The notes beneath the pieces were generated by a model that had not been told where the DNA came from, made no database searches, and was given only the letters and a program-made list of their open reading frames with translations. Shown here piece by piece: positions 1 through 7,159 of a stretch of DNA of 56,209 nt. The position numbers and the translations under genes were made by a program. Every line of letters begins with the position of its first letter. Position 1 is the stretch's first letter. The DNA comes from Imperialibacter sp. EC-SDR9 (GTDB taxonomy: Bacteria; Bacteroidota; Bacteroidia; Cytophagales; Cyclobacteriaceae), in assembly GCF_902498805.1 (NCBI RefSeq), contig NZ_LR701609.1, forward strand, positions 1 through 56,209, written 5' to 3'.

Positions 1-305
1 TCTACCCCTATACAAACCCAAAATAGTTGACCAGGGGGGCTTGTTCCCCAATTGGAACCCAAATTCACCATAGAACTCTCTATGACAACTTATTTATCCT
101 AACTTCATATCGTTTAGGACGCTATTGGTCAAAAACAAATCATGTCGCTGAAATATTTGGGAATCATGTGATAAAAAGAAACAAAGAGGAGGGCAGCTTT
201 GACGCATCACGCTTCCTCTATTTTTTTACCTTGCCCATCAAAACTAATTTTAACTGGAATCGTTAGTTACATGTATATACATATAATTAACTGAAAGGAA
301 CACAT
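1..305. other. Left-edge region without a recognised gene
   Basis: No convincing gene was found here. An open frame of 79 codons at 27-266 matches no family I know and has no start-site context, so I do not call it. The last 45 bases before the pirin gene hold a palindrome, listed separately, and a purine-rich stretch at 293-300 that may act as its ribosome binding site. Sequence to the left is outside the window. Confidence 0.5.
271..282. promoter_or_regulatory. 12-bp palindrome upstream of the pirin gene
   Basis: ATGTATATACAT is a perfect palindrome centred about 30 bases before the pirin start, with GTTA at 262-265 and TAAC at 287-290 as outer flanks. Its position suits an operator for a dimeric regulator, or it may simply be AT-rich promoter DNA. 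No regulator gene is visible beside it. Confidence 0.3.
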
Positions 306-1319
306 ATGTCAGCCATTATCAAAATAAAACCGCTGGGCTTCCCCTGGGAAACCCAGGATCCCTTCCTCTTCTGTGTGCACCACGCCGATGCCTATCCTAA
401 GGGCAACGACCACATGGGCCCCGATGCTTCCCTGGCTGGAAGAGCCATTGGCAACGACTTCACCATCAAAGACGGCTGGAGAATGTACCACGGCTCCAAG
501 GTGCCCGGTTTCCCGGCCCACCCTCACCGTGGCTTCGAAACAGTGACCATTGCCACCAAAGGCCTGATCGACCACTCTGATTCTCTCGGTGCCGCCGCTC
601 GCTTCGGCAATGGCGACGTGCAGTGGATGACAGCCGGCAAAGGCGTGCAGCACTCGGAAATGTTTCCGCTGCTAAGCAAGGAGAACGGCAATCCGCTGGA
701 GCTGTTCCAGATCTGGCTCAACCTGCCCCAGAAGCACAAGCTGGTGCCTCCCCACTTTGGCATGCTTTGGAATGAAACCATTCCCCGGGAAGTGGTAAAA
801 GACGCCAATGGCAAGGCCACCGAGGTAATGGTCGTGGCCGGTAAGCTGGGCGACAAGACCGCTCCAACGCCCCCACCCCACTCCTGGGCCAACGAAGCCG
901 ACCATGACGTTGCCATCTGGACGATCAAAATGGAGCCGGGCGCTACGTTTACGCTGCCTAAAGCTTCGAAGGGAGCCAAAAGGTCGATCTACTTCTACAA
1001 AGGGGAGCTGCTACAGGTGGAAGACCAAAGCATCAATGCCTACAAGGCTGTGGAGCTGCATGCCGACCAGGAAGCAGTATTAGTGAATGGCAAAGAGCCA
1101 GGCTTTATCCTGATGCTACAGGGCAAACCGATTGGGGAGCCAGTGGCACAGTACGGCCCGTTTGTGATGAACAACCAGGCTGAGATACAGCAGGCGATGC
1201 AGGAGTACCAGCGTACGCAGTTTGGCGGCTGGCCCTGGCCCAACCACGAGCATGTGCATGCGAGAGAAAAAGGCAGGTTCGCCATCCACGCTGATGGGAA
1301 GGTAGAGGAGAAAGGGTAA
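306..1319 (+). CDS. Pirin family protein
   Basis: Two-domain cupin protein of the pirin family, 337 residues. The N-terminal cupin carries the expected metal ligands: His72 and His74 in the HPHRGFE motif, then His116 and Glu118 in GVQHSE. These match the four iron ligands known for human pirin. Bacterial pirins include quercetin dioxygenases and redox-sensing regulators, so the substrate cannot be deduced. The ATG follows an AAAGGA-like purine run at usable distance. The gene ends in a strong terminator. Its last 38 codons, stop and terminator recur as a second copy 252 bp downstream, which is listed separately. No MarR or LysR neighbour is present. Confidence 0.93.
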   Translation: MSAIIKIKPLGFPWETQDPFLFCVHHADAYPKGNDHMGPDASLAGRAIGNDFTIKDGWRMYHGSKVPGFPAHPHRGFETVTIATKGLIDHSDSLGAAARFGNGDVQWMTAGKGVQHSEMFPLLSKENGNPLELFQIWLNLPQKHKLVPPHFGMLWNETIPREVVKDANGKATEVMVVAGKLGDKTAPTPPPHSWANEADHDVAIWTIKMEPGATFTLPKASKGAKRSIYFYKGELLQVEDQSINAYKAVELHADQEAVLVNGKEPGFILMLQGKPIGEPVAQYGPFVMNNQAEIQQAMQEYQRTQFGGWPWPNHEHVHAREKGRFAIHADGKVEEKG

Positions 1320-1321
1320 TC

Positions 1322-1371
1322 AGTAAAGAGGTCGCTCTGGCCATCCAGCAAGAGCGCCCTCTTTACTTTTT
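1322..1371 (+). terminator. Rho-independent terminator of the pirin gene
   Basis: A two-part hairpin begins 3 bases after the stop. AGTAAAGAGG (1322-1331) pairs with CCTCTTTACT (1358-1367), and inside it CGCTCT (1333-1338) pairs with AGAGCG (1351-1356). A T run follows. The structure is repeated at 1574-1624. Confidence 0.85.
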
Positions 1372-1394
1372 GTTCTTGCTAACCGCACCGTGGT

Positions 1395-1441
1395 CTGTCC
1401 CCCGACAGATGGGAATAATGAAGTGTGCTGTCAGGGGACAG
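1395..1441. repeat. REP-like inverted repeat, copy 1
   Basis: CTGTCCCCCGACAG (1395-1408) and CTGTCAGGGGACAG (1428-1441) are reverse complements with one mismatch, and each arm is itself a small CTGTC/GACAG hairpin. The whole unit recurs 259 bp downstream within the duplicated block. The form resembles REP elements, but no REP-associated transposase is in the window. Confidence 0.6.
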
Positions 1442-1454
1442 CACACGGGTACGG

Positions 1455-1571
1455 GAGTATCAGCGCACGCAGTTTGGCGGCTGGCCGTGGCCCAACCACG
1501 AGCACGTGCATGCGAGAGAAAAAGGCAGGTTCGCTATCCACGCCGATGGGAAGGTAGAGGAGAAAGGGTAA
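1455..1571 (+). pseudogene. Duplicated 3' end of the pirin gene
   Basis: This is a second copy of the last 38 codons and stop of the pirin gene, offset by exactly 252 bp from 1203-1319. I count six base differences from the intact gene: tac/tat, cgt/cgc, ccc/ccg, cat/cac, gcc/gct and gct/gcc. All fall at third positions and none changes an amino acid. There is no upstream start or body, so it cannot make pirin. The pattern suggests that the fragment diverged while part of a functional gene, before it came to lie here. Confidence 0.85.
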
Positions 1572-1573
1572 CG

Positions 1574-1624
1574 AGTAAAGAGGTCGTTCTATCCGCCAGC
1601 ACAAGAGCGCCCTCTTTACTTTTT
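1574..1624 (+). terminator. Second copy of the pirin terminator
   Basis: AGTAAAGAGG (1574-1583) pairs with CCTCTTTACT (1611-1620) and is followed by TTTT. The inner stem CGTTCT/AGAGCG keeps pairing through one G-U pair. It belongs to the tandem duplication of the pirin 3' end. Confidence 0.75.
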
Positions 1625-1653
1625 AACAAACCCTTTCTTTACCGCACCCTGGT

Positions 1654-1700
1654 CTGTCCCCCGACAGACGGGAATAATGAAGTGTGCTGTCAGGGGACAG
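1654..1700. repeat. REP-like inverted repeat, copy 2
   Basis: The same two arms as copy 1 occur at 1654-1667 and 1687-1700. Only one substitution was seen in the spacer. The repeat is near-identical although the terminator spacing just upstream has changed, as expected for a mobile or conserved repeat inside the duplicated block. Confidence 0.6.
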
Positions 1701-1750
1701 CCCATGGCTGCCGAGTAATCCCAAAGCACCAAACCCCCGACCCACCGGTT

Positions 1751-1876
1751 ATTGCGAGGCACAAACTCAATCACTTATTGTGCTACATTATTGATTTGCC
1801 GTGGCAATCTGCCGCTTGGGGAATCGTACCTTACCTGGCAGATTGCCCGTGACGGGGAAACACAGCTGCCGTCACG
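1751..1876. repeat. Decayed palindromic repeat (REP/MITE-like)
   Basis: The stretch from 1701 to 2083 has no gene. It starts with ATTGCGAGGCAC at 1751, a form I associate from memory with REP-like repeats of Bacteroidota. GGCAATCTGCC (1803-1813) then faces its exact reverse complement at 1837-1847, and CGTGACGG (1848-1855) faces CCGTCACG (1869-1876). The left outer half is degraded. The rest, to 2083, shows nothing I can name. Confidence 0.45.
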
Positions 1877-2083
1877 AGATTTCACACACAATGATCAAAT
1901 ATTGAGGCAGCTTCGTAATTACCGGTAAGGGGGCAGCGGAGGGCATCGCCATCAAATCGTTCAGGTGTGGTGTCTTCACCCGCCGATTGCCGCCACAAAT
2001 ACCCTCTTCCCCTGATACGATTTGCCACACGGCACTGATACCCCCGACCGATGCTACGCAAGATATTTGTGCAAAAAAAACCT

Positions 2084-2947
2084 ATGCGCAAATTAGCACT
2101 TACCCTATTCGTAGTTGTCGTCACGCTGAGCCAACTCAAAGCACAGAGTTATTCTTACACCGTTCTTGAAAACAACCCTGAAAAGGCTTACACCAAGTTC
2201 ATAGCGCCAGAATTTGGCTCAGAGTATTCCGGAGCTAACATAAGCATACTGGTCGGTGCCAATGCCCGCATGGGTATTTCTGATAAACTAACTTTTGAAG
2301 GCGATGCCCAATTGGATGTCTACCAGTTGAATGGTAAAGGCCTGGGCTATCACCTGGAAGGCGGCGTTTTCCTTCCCCTGAAAACAAAGACCAAAATCAA
2401 AGACGTGCCGGTGATCCTGAGCTACAACCCCTACGCAGGCACCAAATACGAGAACGGCAAAAGCTACAACATAGAGGAAACCAAATACCTCAACATTCCG
2501 AATATGGACTACAAAGACCAGTACGGCGTAAGGGGTGGTATCTACACCCGTGGAATGAGTGTTGAAAGCGATGGTATCAGAGCGGCTGCGGCAGTAGGAA
2601 ACCTGTCTCTTGTGGGCCCCTACATTGGGGTTCAAAAAACGTCGCAGGCTTATGTGAAAACAAAAATCAACGATGACGTTGACAGAATTGGCGCTGGCTT
2701 TGGCCGGTACTTCATAGATGTGATGCTCTTTCCGGTAAGAAGCTTAAGCGACGAGGCTATCGCACCCGAACTAAAGAAAGACAAATTTGTTGGCTGGCGT
2801 GGCGGCTTTCAGTGGTACCTCGATCCGCATGATGGTGACTATAAGCGCCTGATGAACAGCGTGTTTACAGCAGAAATAGGCTCCAGGCCCTACACGGGCT
2901 TCTACCTGAACTTCACATGGGGCTTTGCCTTCATGAATCAGCGATAG
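2084..2947 (+). CDS. Putative outer-membrane beta-barrel protein
   Basis: Exported protein of 287 residues. The ATG at 2084 is preferred over the in-frame ATG at 2051 because it directly gives a signal peptide: MRK, a hydrophobic core, then cleavage after SQLKA. The mature part alternates polar and hydrophobic residues, is rich in Gly, Tyr and Phe, and ends in a strand with aromatic residues (YLNFTWGFAF) typical of barrels. I do not recognise a specific family or function. It stands alone and is closed by a strong hairpin terminator between it and the convergent next gene. Confidence 0.6.
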   Translation: MRKLALTLFVVVVTLSQLKAQSYSYTVLENNPEKAYTKFIAPEFGSEYSGANISILVGANARMGISDKLTFEGDAQLDVYQLNGKGLGYHLEGGVFLPLKTKTKIKDVPVILSYNPYAGTKYENGKSYNIEETKYLNIPNMDYKDQYGVRGGIYTRGMSVESDGIRAAAAVGNLSLVGPYIGVQKTSQAYVKTKINDDVDRIGAGFGRYFIDVMLFPVRSLSDEAIAPELKKDKFVGWRGGFQWYLDPHDGDYKRLMNSVFTAEIGSRPYTGFYLNFTWGFAFMNQR

Positions 2948-2958
2948 CGAAGCGCTTG

Positions 2959-2995
2959 AAAGCTTTCGGCCGGCACAAGCCAGCCGAAAGCTTTT
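2959..2995. terminator. Terminator between convergent genes
   Basis: AAAGCTTTCGGC (2959-2970) pairs perfectly with GCCGAAAGCTTT (2983-2994) and is followed by T. The symmetrical stem, with A residues on the left and T residues on the right, could stop transcription from both sides. Confidence 0.8.
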
Positions 2996-3010
2996 CACAC
3001 ACACCAAATT

Positions 3011-3883
3011 TTACTTTTTACCGAACAGGTACTTATTCAGCAGCTCTTTCCCTTTTTTGATTTCCGCTCGACCGCTCGACTCAATGCCATACCAGCCACT
3101 GTAGCCCGATTCCTTGGCCATGTTGATCATTTTGGCTGTCAGCTCCTCCGTTGGCTGGTTGCGGTAGCTCATGCCGTGCGCATAAGGCAGCGTCTTCTCC
3201 AGGTAGCTTACATTGTCAAAGTCATCCATCGGGCGGCGCCAGTCGGGGTACGTGCCAAAGTACAGGTTGTTGACCTCCTGCATCAGCCTCACCATCCAGT
3301 CGCCGTCGTTCGACACGCCACCATGATTTTCGATCACCACCTTGATACCGGCTTCCATGGCATACTCCAGCAGCATATTGTACGATTCCACTGCCCATTT
3401 AAGCGCTTCGTCTTTGTTGGCTCCCTCTGGCCCTCTGCAGTTGGTGCGAATGGCATGACAGCCGAGATACTGGGCGATGTCGATCCACTTGCGGTGATTG
3501 ATCACAAACTGCTTACGGCCCTCTTTGGTATCGGAGGCTCCGTCGCCTTCGGCATCCACCATAATGAGCACATTTTTTACACCGTGGTCGGCGGCATTCT
3601 TGTTAAGCTGTTTCAGGTAGTTTTCGTGAGGCACTTCCATGAGCGTGTTCACATATTCTATCCCGTTAAGACCAAAGTCTTCCCTGGCCACTTTGGCAAA
3701 ATCGACGGTCTTCCATTTTCCTTCTCTGACCTCATCCACCAGCGACCACTGTGCAAGCGAAATGTCATCTTTCATAATGATAGGGGTTGACGTTTTCGTT
3801 TTGGAGGCCGCAAAGGCAGCAGGCCCCACCAGGGAGGCAGCCCCAACAGCCGCTGTCTTTCCCATAAATTCTCTTCTGTTCAT
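3011..3883 (-). CDS. Exported sugar phosphate isomerase/epimerase-like TIM barrel
   Basis: Protein of 290 residues in the xylose isomerase-like (AP endonuclease 2) TIM-barrel superfamily. It opens with a twin-arginine signal (MNRREFMG, then a hydrophobic Ala/Gly stretch to FAA), so it probably acts folded in the periplasm. Barrel signatures include IEYVN after the second strand, VVIENHGG (a Glu-His metal-binding type strand) and YGIESSG near the end. The substrate is unknown; relatives act on sugars and inositol-type polyols. It lies 91 bp downstream of a Tat-exported Gfo/Idh/MocA protein on the same strand, so the two probably share a transcript and a catabolic pathway. Confidence 0.85.
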   Translation of the reverse strand: MNRREFMGKTAAVGAASLVGPAAFAASKTKTSTPIIMKDDISLAQWSLVDEVREGKWKTVDFAKVAREDFGLNGIEYVNTLMEVPHENYLKQLNKNAADHGVKNVLIMVDAEGDGASDTKEGRKQFVINHRKWIDIAQYLGCHAIRTNCRGPEGANKDEALKWAVESYNMLLEYAMEAGIKVVIENHGGVSNDGDWMVRLMQEVNNLYFGTYPDWRRPMDDFDNVSYLEKTLPYAHGMSYRNQPTEELTAKMINMAKESGYSGWYGIESSGRAEIKKGKELLNKYLFGKK

Positions 3884-3974
3884 GTTGTAGGTGTTTAATT
3901 CTTCTTTTGGTTAGTCTTGTCGGTGCAGGTCGTGCCACCAACAAGTTGTGGGCACGACGTCAGCCATCCTTTTG

Positions 3975-5489
3975 CTATAACTCCCATCCTTTCCGGTACT
4001 CCCTTCTCAGGAACTTGTTCGCTTCGGCATCATTCGTAATTTCCATCTTCGCCGAGTCATACACCACCCGTTTGCCTGCTCGAAGGGCCACAGCCCCAAG
4101 GTTGATCGTTTCAGAAATAGCCCCTGCATAAAGGAAGCTTCCGGGCGACTGCGTTTTGCTCTGAAAAGCATCAATCCAAACATCGTCGCCTCTCACTGTG
4201 GTCTCTTCCGGTGCTGGCTTCCCTACCAGGTAGCTTTTCATCCTTGCTTCGGGCAGCAGTACTGGGTTCTCACACCTGAACTCCGCCAAAATCTTTCCCT
4301 TATCACCCACGAACATCATACCCTCCTGAGGCATGTCTTTGCCATCCACCTCAAGCTCCTCAGGTGTCGGGGGTTTCATACCACCGTCGTACCAGAAAAG
4401 GTCGAAGGCAGGGAGCGCTTCCTGTTTGGCAAACTTGAACCGAACGATGCTGGAATAGGGGAATGCGACGTCGTTTACCACCGCTTTGCTTACCCCATCC
4501 ACAGTTGTTCTGGTAGTAGTGCCATAGGCTTCCGCACTGTAGGCGGGTGTCTTCACTCCCAGTGTCAGAAACAGCGGCCACAGGCTATAATGCCCCATAT
4601 CGGCTATGCTGCCTCCACCGAAATCGTACCAGCCCCGGAACACACAATGTGTGTAGTTTTGGTGATAAGGGCGGTCAGGCACGGGGCCGAGCCACAGGTC
4701 CCAGTTGAAGCCATCGGGCACAGGCTGCGTCTCCGTAGGGTTTTGCGTCCATTGCTGCCACACCGGGCGGTACGACCAGTTGTGAATTTCTTTCAGGTTG
4801 CCAATGGCCCCTTCATCAATCCATTTTTTCACCAGATCATTACCACTTCGCTTGCTCCAGGCCAGCAGGTGGGTGCTTGTGCCGGTTTTCCTGGCTGTGT
4901 CTATCGTCAATTTGGTTTCGTACATCCTGTTGGCAATGGGCTTATGAATCACCACATGCTTGCCTTTTTTCATGGCTGCTATCGACACGGTGGCGTGCAG
5001 ATGATCGGGCGTCATCACCTTCACCGCATCAATGTCTGTTTCCTTTTCAAGCAGCTCCCGGAAGTCTTCATAAGACTGGCAGCCTTTGTACTTTCCGGAT
5101 GGCTTGTTCTTAGCGTAGTATCTCGTTACAAAATCGTGACCTACATCCCTTCCGCCCATAATCCCATTGAAGTTGGCACCCCATGAGTCGTCGCCCAGCG
5201 CCTTTCGGATGCTATTCCTTATGCCGTAGGGTGACCAGTCGATGTAATTGGTGCTTAGCTTATTGGGATCGCAAACGGAGGTGATCTGTAGCTTGGGGTT
5301 GGCAATAAGGCCAACCATTTCCCGCATGCCCTGGGTGCCGCAGCCAATGTAGGCCAGGTTGAGTTTGTCGCTGGGAGCAACATAGCCTGTGCCGCCCACA
5401 ACGTGCCTCGGAACAATGGTAAATGCCATCGACGCCAAAGCAGCAGATCCAACGAACTCCCGCCGGTTGATTTTTCTTGCTGGTGCCAT
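3975..5489 (-). CDS. Gfo/Idh/MocA family oxidoreductase, Tat-exported
   Basis: NAD(P)-dependent sugar-type oxidoreductase of 504 residues. A Tat signal (RREFVGSAA near residue 10) is followed by a Rossmann fold with IGCGTQG at 48-54. The usual EKP loop reads HKP at 182-184, so the conserved Glu is His; the catalytic Lys is kept. The C-terminal part has the long insertions usual in exported Bacteroidota members. Relatives oxidise or epimerise sugars, often on cell-surface glycan breakdown products. The next gene on the strand is the Tat-exported TIM barrel. The 520 bp upstream carry no obvious promoter match. Confidence 0.9.
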   Translation of the reverse strand: MAPARKINRREFVGSAALASMAFTIVPRHVVGGTGYVAPSDKLNLAYIGCGTQGMREMVGLIANPKLQITSVCDPNKLSTNYIDWSPYGIRNSIRKALGDDSWGANFNGIMGGRDVGHDFVTRYYAKNKPSGKYKGCQSYEDFRELLEKETDIDAVKVMTPDHLHATVSIAAMKKGKHVVIHKPIANRMYETKLTIDTARKTGTSTHLLAWSKRSGNDLVKKWIDEGAIGNLKEIHNWSYRPVWQQWTQNPTETQPVPDGFNWDLWLGPVPDRPYHQNYTHCVFRGWYDFGGGSIADMGHYSLWPLFLTLGVKTPAYSAEAYGTTTRTTVDGVSKAVVNDVAFPYSSIVRFKFAKQEALPAFDLFWYDGGMKPPTPEELEVDGKDMPQEGMMFVGDKGKILAEFRCENPVLLPEARMKSYLVGKPAPEETTVRGDDVWIDAFQSKTQSPGSFLYAGAISETINLGAVALRAGKRVVYDSAKMEITNDAEANKFLRREYRKGWEL

Positions 5490-5647
5490 AGTTTAAGTAG
5501 TTTGAGCGTTCTATAGTTTTTCCAATACATGGAACGTACTATAAGTTACTACCTGGCTATGAAGATCACAAAGCAAAAGTGTTGAATGGGGAAATTGTTG
5601 GCGGAAACATCGGTATACCGAGTCGTCGCTGGCAAGAGGCTAGGCTA
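5490..5647. other. Gene-free stretch upstream of the oxidoreductase
   Basis: The divergent side of the Gfo/Idh/MocA gene should hold its promoter, reading leftward, but I see no clear TAnnTTTG match. The stretch ends where the decayed gene fragment at 5648 begins. Confidence 0.4.
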
Positions 5648-5812
5648 GCTGCACCTCATGATACTCCAGTGCCCACTCCAAGCATGAGCCTCACCCTGTT
5701 GGGCACGATCTTGTACATGATTAGCTGGGGATTATCAACGCTGCCCAGGTAGTGCTGCAACAGGCGGTTGCCGTTCCAGATGTCTTCCAGCAAGGCCCTG
5801 TCAATCACCTCT
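5648..5812 (-). pseudogene. Decayed 3' fragment of the pyridoxamine phosphate oxidase-like gene
   Basis: About 165 bp nearly identical to the 3' end of the gene at 6607-7053 (compare 6615-6780) in the same orientation. It carries an extra A near 5681 that breaks the frame and a three-base loss near 5802. The other substitutions I translated mostly change amino acids (Pro to Gln, Phe to Leu, Val to Met, Ser to Gly). This is decay without selection, unlike the pirin tail copy. The fragment and the intact 3' end form a direct repeat around the hicAB segment. Confidence 0.85.
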
Positions 5813-6010
5813 TTTTACATTTGAGTGACACAGCGCTATTGTGTATTTAAATGCATTGAGTCTTTGACTCTTTCCACCAAAGAAGCTACGAAAGATCTGT
5901 CACAGTTTGATATAAACCGAGTCGGAGACTCCCCGCTATTACCTATCCTGGAGCCCTTTGAAACCCCAGGGAAAGTTGGTGGAAAACGACCCGATTGACT
6001 TATCTATCGT
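5813..6010. other. Spacer between gene fragment and hicA remnant
   Basis: No gene, hairpin or promoter could be supported here. It is part of the roughly 800-bp segment lying between the two copies of the oxidase 3' end. Confidence 0.4.
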
Positions 6011-6339
6011 TTGAGATGCCGGATGAATTTATTTGTAAATTGGCCCGACAGTAAACGGTTAATTATTAATTTCACCTTGCAGGGCAGGCACGAAAAACTA
6101 TTAATCAAAATTCTACGTGGAACTTCCGATAAAAATATCGGGTTTGAGGAATTCAGAAAATTGCTCCTGCACTTAGGGTTTGAAGAAAGAATAAAGGGAA
6201 GCCTCACATTCTGTGGAAAGATGGTATTAGCGAAATCTTGAATATTCAAGAAACTTCGGGCAAAGCCAAACCATACCAGGTTAAGCAAGTAAGGAATATC
6301 ATTGTGAAATATCAGATTAACTTGAGAGAGAATGAATAA
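6011..6339 (+). pseudogene. hicA: HicA-family toxin, frameshifted
   Basis: HicA toxins are small double-stranded-RNA-binding-fold mRNA interferases that depend on a conserved histidine. Frame one gives EKLLIKILRGTSD, then LLLHLGFEERIKGS, the family signature up to the Gly-Ser before the His pair. One base is missing near 6203. Downstream, the +2 frame continues as HILWKDGISEILNIQ, AKPYQVKQVRNII and a stop at 6337-6339. The loss hits the GSHH catalytic site, so no active toxin is expected from the sequence as given. The start is uncertain: ATG 6011 gives an unusual 22-residue leader, while TTG 6077 fits the family length. The stop overlaps the hicB start by 8 bases. Confidence 0.8.
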
Positions 6340-6550
6340 TAAACCCAGGTACGAAATAATTATTTACTGGAGCAAAGAAGACGATGCATTTGTCGCTGAG
6401 GTACCAGAACTGGCTGGGTGTGCCGCAGATGGAGAAACATATCAGGCGGCCTTGGCAAATGTCGAAGTGGTGATAGAGGAATGGATAGAAACTGCCGTTG
6501 CGAACGGACGAAATATACCAACTCCCAAAGGAAAGCTGATGTTCGCTTAA
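6332..6550 (+). CDS. hicB: HicB-family antitoxin
   Basis: Short HicB protein of 72 residues. The partial RNase H-like fold is clear: YEIIIYWSKEDDAFVAEVPE followed by LAGCAADGETYQAAL and an amphipathic helix with EEWIETA. It lacks a C-terminal DNA-binding domain, as do many short HicB proteins. HicB normally binds and blocks HicA and represses the operon. Its ATG overlaps the end of the hicA frame, as in intact hicAB operons. With the toxin broken, it survives as an apparently intact antitoxin, possibly free to neutralise related toxins elsewhere. Confidence 0.85.
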   Translation: MNNKPRYEIIIYWSKEDDAFVAEVPELAGCAADGETYQAALANVEVVIEEWIETAVANGRNIPTPKGKLMFA

Positions 6551-6606
6551 GCAGGCTATTCTAATTTTAAAGCACTTCTTAACGCTATGTATAGCGGTTC
6601 AACGAC

Positions 6607-7053
6607 TTACGTTAGCGGCACCTCATGATACTCCAGTGCCCACTCCAGCATGAACCTCACCCTGTTGGGCACGATCTTGTACACGATTAGCTGGGGATTA
6701 TCAACGCTGCCCAGGTAGTGCTGCAACAGGCGGTTGCTGTTCCAGATGTCTTCCAGCAAGGCCCTTTCATTGACCACCTCTGCCACGCCCGTAATGCGCA
6801 CCTGGTTGTGCTCTTCGTCTACATAGCAAAGCTCTACTTTTGGATTGGCAGCAATCTCCGCTGTTTTCCCGTAGCTCTTCAGGTTGGCCACATACACCGT
6901 AAAACCGTCTGTGCGCACCGGCGACACGGGCCGCACCCTGGGCTGACCGTTGTCGATGGTAGCCAGCACAGGGAACTTCACTTTTTTCACAAGCTCGGCT
7001 GCAAGCTGTGGTACTTTGGCAGGGTCGATAGGTTCTGGAGTAGGCTTCGGCAT
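6607..7053 (-). CDS. Pyridoxamine 5'-phosphate oxidase family protein
   Basis: Protein of 148 residues with a flavin-binding split barrel: VKFPVLATIDNGQPRVRPVS opens the barrel, followed by VYVANLKSYGKTAEIAANPK and VELCYVDEEHNQVRITG. Relatives bind FMN, F420 or haem. The protein is shorter than true PdxH and lacks its C-terminal signature, so vitamin B6 synthesis should not be assumed; a general stress or reductase-type role is more likely. Its 3' end is duplicated as the decayed fragment at 5648-5812. Divergent from the TVP38-like gene. Confidence 0.85.
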   Translation of the reverse strand: MPKPTPEPIDPAKVPQLAAELVKKVKFPVLATIDNGQPRVRPVSPVRTDGFTVYVANLKSYGKTAEIAANPKVELCYVDEEHNQVRITGVAEVVNERALLEDIWNSNRLLQHYLGSVDNPQLIVYKIVPNRVRFMLEWALEYHEVPLT

Positions 7054-7124
7054 AGTTCTCTTTTCTTATTGAGCTAAAATTAACTGTTTCCTTTGAAAAA
7101 CAGCAGGATAAAAACCATCCCACT

Positions 7125-7156
7125 GTTGGTTAAATTACGTCTCCTGAATACCTTCG
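7125..7156 (+). promoter_or_regulatory. Possible Bacteroidota-type promoter of the TVP38-like gene
   Basis: GTTG at 7125-7128 and TACCTTCG at 7149-7156 are 20 bases apart. They resemble the TTTG and TAnnTTTG boxes of the Bacteroidota primary sigma factor, each with one mismatch. The ATG lies 3 bases after the second box, so the transcript would have almost no leader if this is used. Confidence 0.35.
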
Positions 7157-7159
7157 TTC

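Noticed and set aside
27-266. 79-codon open frame at the left edge
   Set aside because: No recognisable family, no start context and low likelihood of coding; I could not support it.
1370-1852. 160-codon frame across the duplicated pirin tail and repeats
   Set aside because: It reads the pirin fragment out of frame and runs through inverted repeats, so it is an artefact of the duplication.
3176-3790. 204-codon frame antisense to the TIM-barrel gene
   Set aside because: Shadow frame of a well-supported gene in GC-rich DNA.
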